This document shows positions 61,181 to 64,000 of a DNA stretch of 64,000 bases, one piece after another. The stretch comes from Megamerina dolium (Eukaryota > Arthropoda > Insecta > Diptera > Megamerinidae), in contig OY978527.1 in the NCBI GenBank assembly GCA_963854835.1, positions 22,072,057 through 22,136,056 on the forward strand, in the 5' to 3' direction. The translations under genes and the position numbers were made by a program. Each line of letters starts with the position of its first letter. Positions within the stretch are counted from its first letter, which is position 1. The notes below the pieces were generated by a model. It was given only the letters and a program-made list of their open reading frames with translations, searched no databases and had not been told where the DNA came from.

Positions 61181-62290
61181 TATATGTGTTTGTGCATGTA
61201 CATATGTATGTATTTAAGTGTATATAGAACATAGCATTGTTCAAATATGCGAGTTGATTTGTTTCATCACATGCAAATCGTATATTTGTACATGTATAGT
61301 ATAATACATCGTGTAATATTTACAGTTATTCATGAAAAGAGATATCAATAGCGTATATGAGAACGTGTAATGTAAATCGTACTAATTTCTCTTGTTTGAT
61401 ATCAAAGTGTTGCCAAACATTTGGATTGTTAGTTCATCATTAATTTTAGTATGAATTTTAGCATGGACATTTTTCTGATATTAAAAATCGAATATATACT
61501 GAAAACAACGAGTATGATATATCATGAGAGTTCCTTAAAAGTCTATAAGATTCGTAGATTGATTCGATCAAATACTTATTTATTTTAATTACAAATATAT
61601 AAATTATATACAGGCCAATCATGAACAAATATCCGTTTGAAATTGTTCACATGTCAGCAATCTAAAATGAATTGGTGAGAAGTGATAAATTTTGCACGGA
61701 AATTTGTTTATGATAAGCCTAATATTTTTTATTTATAATATTTACATTATGTTGAAGCAAAACTTTATCGAAGTATTTATCCCTTATAAAAAACTCCAGT
61801 TATTAATTATAGTTACAATAATTTAACAATTTATCTGAATATAAAATGGAATAAATAGTACAAGAGTTTACAATTTATAAAAACATATCCTTCCATTATT
61901 CCATAAAATAATCAGTTGTACCATTAATGAGACCAATAAATTCTGTAAAACAATGTGATTCAGATCAGTTCTATTGAAGTAAAAAAAAAATTATAGCTGG
62001 TCTTGGTTTTTGTACTATATGATATGATAAGGAAGGGAAGATAGCTAAGCTTGAGATCATAGCCAATATTTATTTTACCTGCGATATCAAATATAGAACT
62101 ATTATATTACTTTGCCTTATTATTATAATAAAAAAACACGAAACTAGGTTCGATGAGGTATCAGTTATGAAATAGGAAAACAACTACTGCTTTAAGGATA
62201 TAACCGCACTTCCAGAAATTGCAATAGATGATCTATTGAAATTCATGAACAAATCCGGATAGTTCAACGAAGGATAAAAGTAGGATATAT
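61181..62290. other. AT-rich spacer, nothing recognised
   Basis: No coding, RNA or repeat feature is supported. Confidence 0.4.
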
Positions 62291-62293
62291 ATG

Positions 62294-62325
62294 TAGAGAG
62301 AGAGAGAGAGAGAGACAGAGAGAGC
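62294..62325. repeat. (GA)n run
   Basis: Short GA dinucleotide run with one CA interruption. Confidence 0.9.
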
Positions 62326-62481
62326 TCCCACAATAACCTAACCTAGCCTAATTATAGTTTTATAACACAAAGAAAGATTGCATCAGGGCGCCGAAGGAAG
62401 GATTCAAAGAAAAACTAAAAAGTATTATTATCAGTATATCATTGAAATATTTACATGTAGAGAAATATATCCATAAATATA

Positions 62482-62846
62482 TAAAAAAAAATAAATATAT
62501 GGCACTTATAAGCCCCGAAGGGCTCTTTGGTCGAGCTTCTCTTCTTGTACTGTTGTACGTGTTAAATTTTGAACAGTATTAGAAGGGACCTACTTATTTT
62601 AACCGGTTCCGAACGGCAGAACTCTTGTCATATCACTTTTTCTGAGTTTTGTCACATAATTATTTTAGAAGCTATTCCATGGAAAATTGTTACTGCCGGT
62701 AGAATTGTCAATTGCTTGCCAACAGGTGGATACCGTTCGAAAGAAAAATCTGTTCAGTATGAAATTTTATGCTTCAGCCAGGGATTGAACCCACGACCTA
62801 CAGATCAGAATAACCACGCCCTAACCACTGAGCTACTGCACCCACA
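62482..62846 (-). mobile_element. tRNA-derived SINE, copy 5, complete
   Basis: Minus-strand copy with both promoter boxes: the head has GTGCAGTAGCTCAGTGGTTA near 62844-62825 and B box GGTTCAATCCC near 62785. The body TTCTGCCGTTCGGAACCGGT and tail CCAAAGAGCCCTTCGGGGC are intact, and the 3' end is AT-rich (AATAAATA on the plus strand). The plus-strand open frame 62569-62916 is incidental. Confidence 0.86.
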
Positions 62847-62984
62847 CATAAAAGAGAAAAATATCCAAGAAGTCATCATTTTACCGAATCGTAATGGTAG
62901 TGCCACAAGCTTTTGACGACAAACAAAACTGCACCGCAGTCATTCCAGGTGTTGCACAGGCACAGGCAAAAACTAAATAGTAAT

Positions 62985-63470
62985 AAACTAAATGTTGCGT
63001 GGTCAGTCATGTCTTATACGTCTTATTCGCAACTGTTCTTCCACTCAGCAGCCATATAGTAACTTTAGTTCTAATTTAGAATTTTTTCAACAAGCCCAGT
63101 CGAAGTTCCTGCGATCAATAACTGGATCACCCTGGTTTGTCACTACCGCCACCATCCATAAAGACTTAGAAACACTTATAGTAGAAGAAGAACTAGTTCG
63201 GCTAAAATATGATAACCGGAGAAAATTAAAAAATCATCCAAATACTCTAGCAAGAAACTGGTTAATTAAAAGCGGCTGCATAGAACGTATTTGTCTATAT
63301 GAAACTATATATTAATTTCCTTTATCCTTTGTCACTGTTATAATAAGTGAATTAAAAATGTTTTGACGATGGACTTTGTGCTGTTTTTGTTTTAAGATTC
63401 AAACACTTATTATTAGACTCTTGGGAGATGTTCAATAAACAAGCAGTATAAAAAGCATATTATCCAATAC
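62985..63470 (+). mobile_element. jockey-clade LINE 3' fragment, second copy
   Basis: The frame 62992-63315 contains LEFFQQAQSKFLRSITGSPW, FVTTATIHKDLE and NHPNTLARNWL, matching the C-terminus of jockey ORF2. It is a diverged relative of 56111-56413. The 3' UTR runs to an AATAAA at about 63434; no long poly-A tail remains. It is 5'-truncated and has no RT core. Confidence 0.8.
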
Positions 63471-63541
63471 TTATACAATATTTATATTTATACCATTTAC
63501 TCATACTGAAAACGTGCTCTTAATATTTTTAATATTTTAGT

Positions 63542-63607
63542 GGTAGATATATATAATCGATTATTTTATGTAATTTAACATAAAATAATCGATTATATAT
63601 ATCTACC
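63542..63607. repeat. Perfect 30-bp inverted repeat with 6-nt loop
   Basis: The arm 63542-63571 is the exact complement of 63578-63607, with loop AATTTA. The arm contains ATAATCGATTATTTTATG and is AT-rich. It is a hairpin/cruciform candidate similar in kind to 3273-3370. Confidence 0.95.
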
Positions 63608-64000
63608 TTTGTTACTTTTTAATTAAATTGAGTTCGAGGAAGTTTTGGCCAATTGGAATATTAGTGTCTTCGAAAAAATTAAATATAATTGCGCATAAGA
63701 TTTTCATTTTTCCATTAATGTTACAAAACCACTGTTTAACTGTAGCAACACTAAATTCACAAATGGTTCATAAATTTAAATAGTTAAATTTGAGTTCACA
63801 AACATAATTTAATAATCTAATATACATAATTGATGCAAATAATAAAATAATTTAAATAAATATCAAAAGCTTTCCTAACTACTACTGTAAATAAATAATA
63901 ATAATTTTAAATTTAATTTAACCTAAACACTGTAAATCTGGCAACACAGTTCGCATAATATTTAAAGTTATTAATAACAAGAGAGTGAACAAGAGCGAGT
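63608..64000. other. AT-rich spacer, nothing recognised
   Basis: No supported feature to the window end. Confidence 0.4.

Overview
The window reads as nuclear DNA of a higher fly. It is strongly AT-rich, has long (TA)n arrays and fly-type splice sites, and carries a dense load of insect transposons (Tc1/mariner, RTE, R1, jockey, Ty3/gypsy and a tRNA-derived SINE). A tephritid-like fruit fly is my best guess, but that is inference from the mobile elements; no species marker is visible. Nothing bacterial or viral in gene style is present.

Only one convincing host gene can be built. It is a minus-strand, four-exon gene (39850-47868) for a 489-residue protein with an N-terminal trihelix (Myb/SANT-like) DNA-binding domain and a C-terminal charged coiled coil. 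All three introns have good GT..AG sites and compatible phases. The start codon is the last three bases of exon 1, directly after an in-frame stop. Its 5.3-kb first intron holds a MITE, a SINE split by a DD41D mariner, and another repeat. A decayed DUF4806-like gene fragment lies at about 10.8-11.45 kb.

Layout: 0-1.6 kb, a Tc1-like element with a catalytically complete transposase, ending in a (TA)n array. 1.6-10 kb, spacer with a perfect 44-bp hairpin, mariner scraps, (TA)n arrays and a SINE inside a possible inverted-repeat element. 10.1-12.2 kb, MITE copy 1 and the DUF4806 fragment. 12.3-15 kb, a deleted RTE LINE. 15.4-16.6 kb, a foldback structure containing GC-rich 94-bp hairpin repeats. 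17.6-18 kb, a mariner remnant. 22.4-28.5 kb, a tandem array of nearly four 1561-bp units, each containing about four diverged SINE-like subunits. 28.9-31.3 kb, an R1-like LINE. 31.9-37.5 kb, a cluster of SINE, RTE, gypsy 3' end, Tc1 and mariner remnants. 39.8-47.9 kb, the trihelix gene. 48.6-54.6 kb, LINE scraps, a second Tc1 copy (49793-51433), SINEs and mariner pieces. 54.8-64 kb, an unassigned ORF, a CCCTGCAA-ended inverted-repeat structure containing a jockey fragment and a tRNA-like promoter, degenerate repeats, another SINE, a second jockey fragment and a perfect 30-bp hairpin.

The elements are stacked by nesting: mariner into SINE, MITE into MITE, LINE into a TIR element, and Tc1 next to TA microsatellite. 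Relative insertion ages can be read from this.
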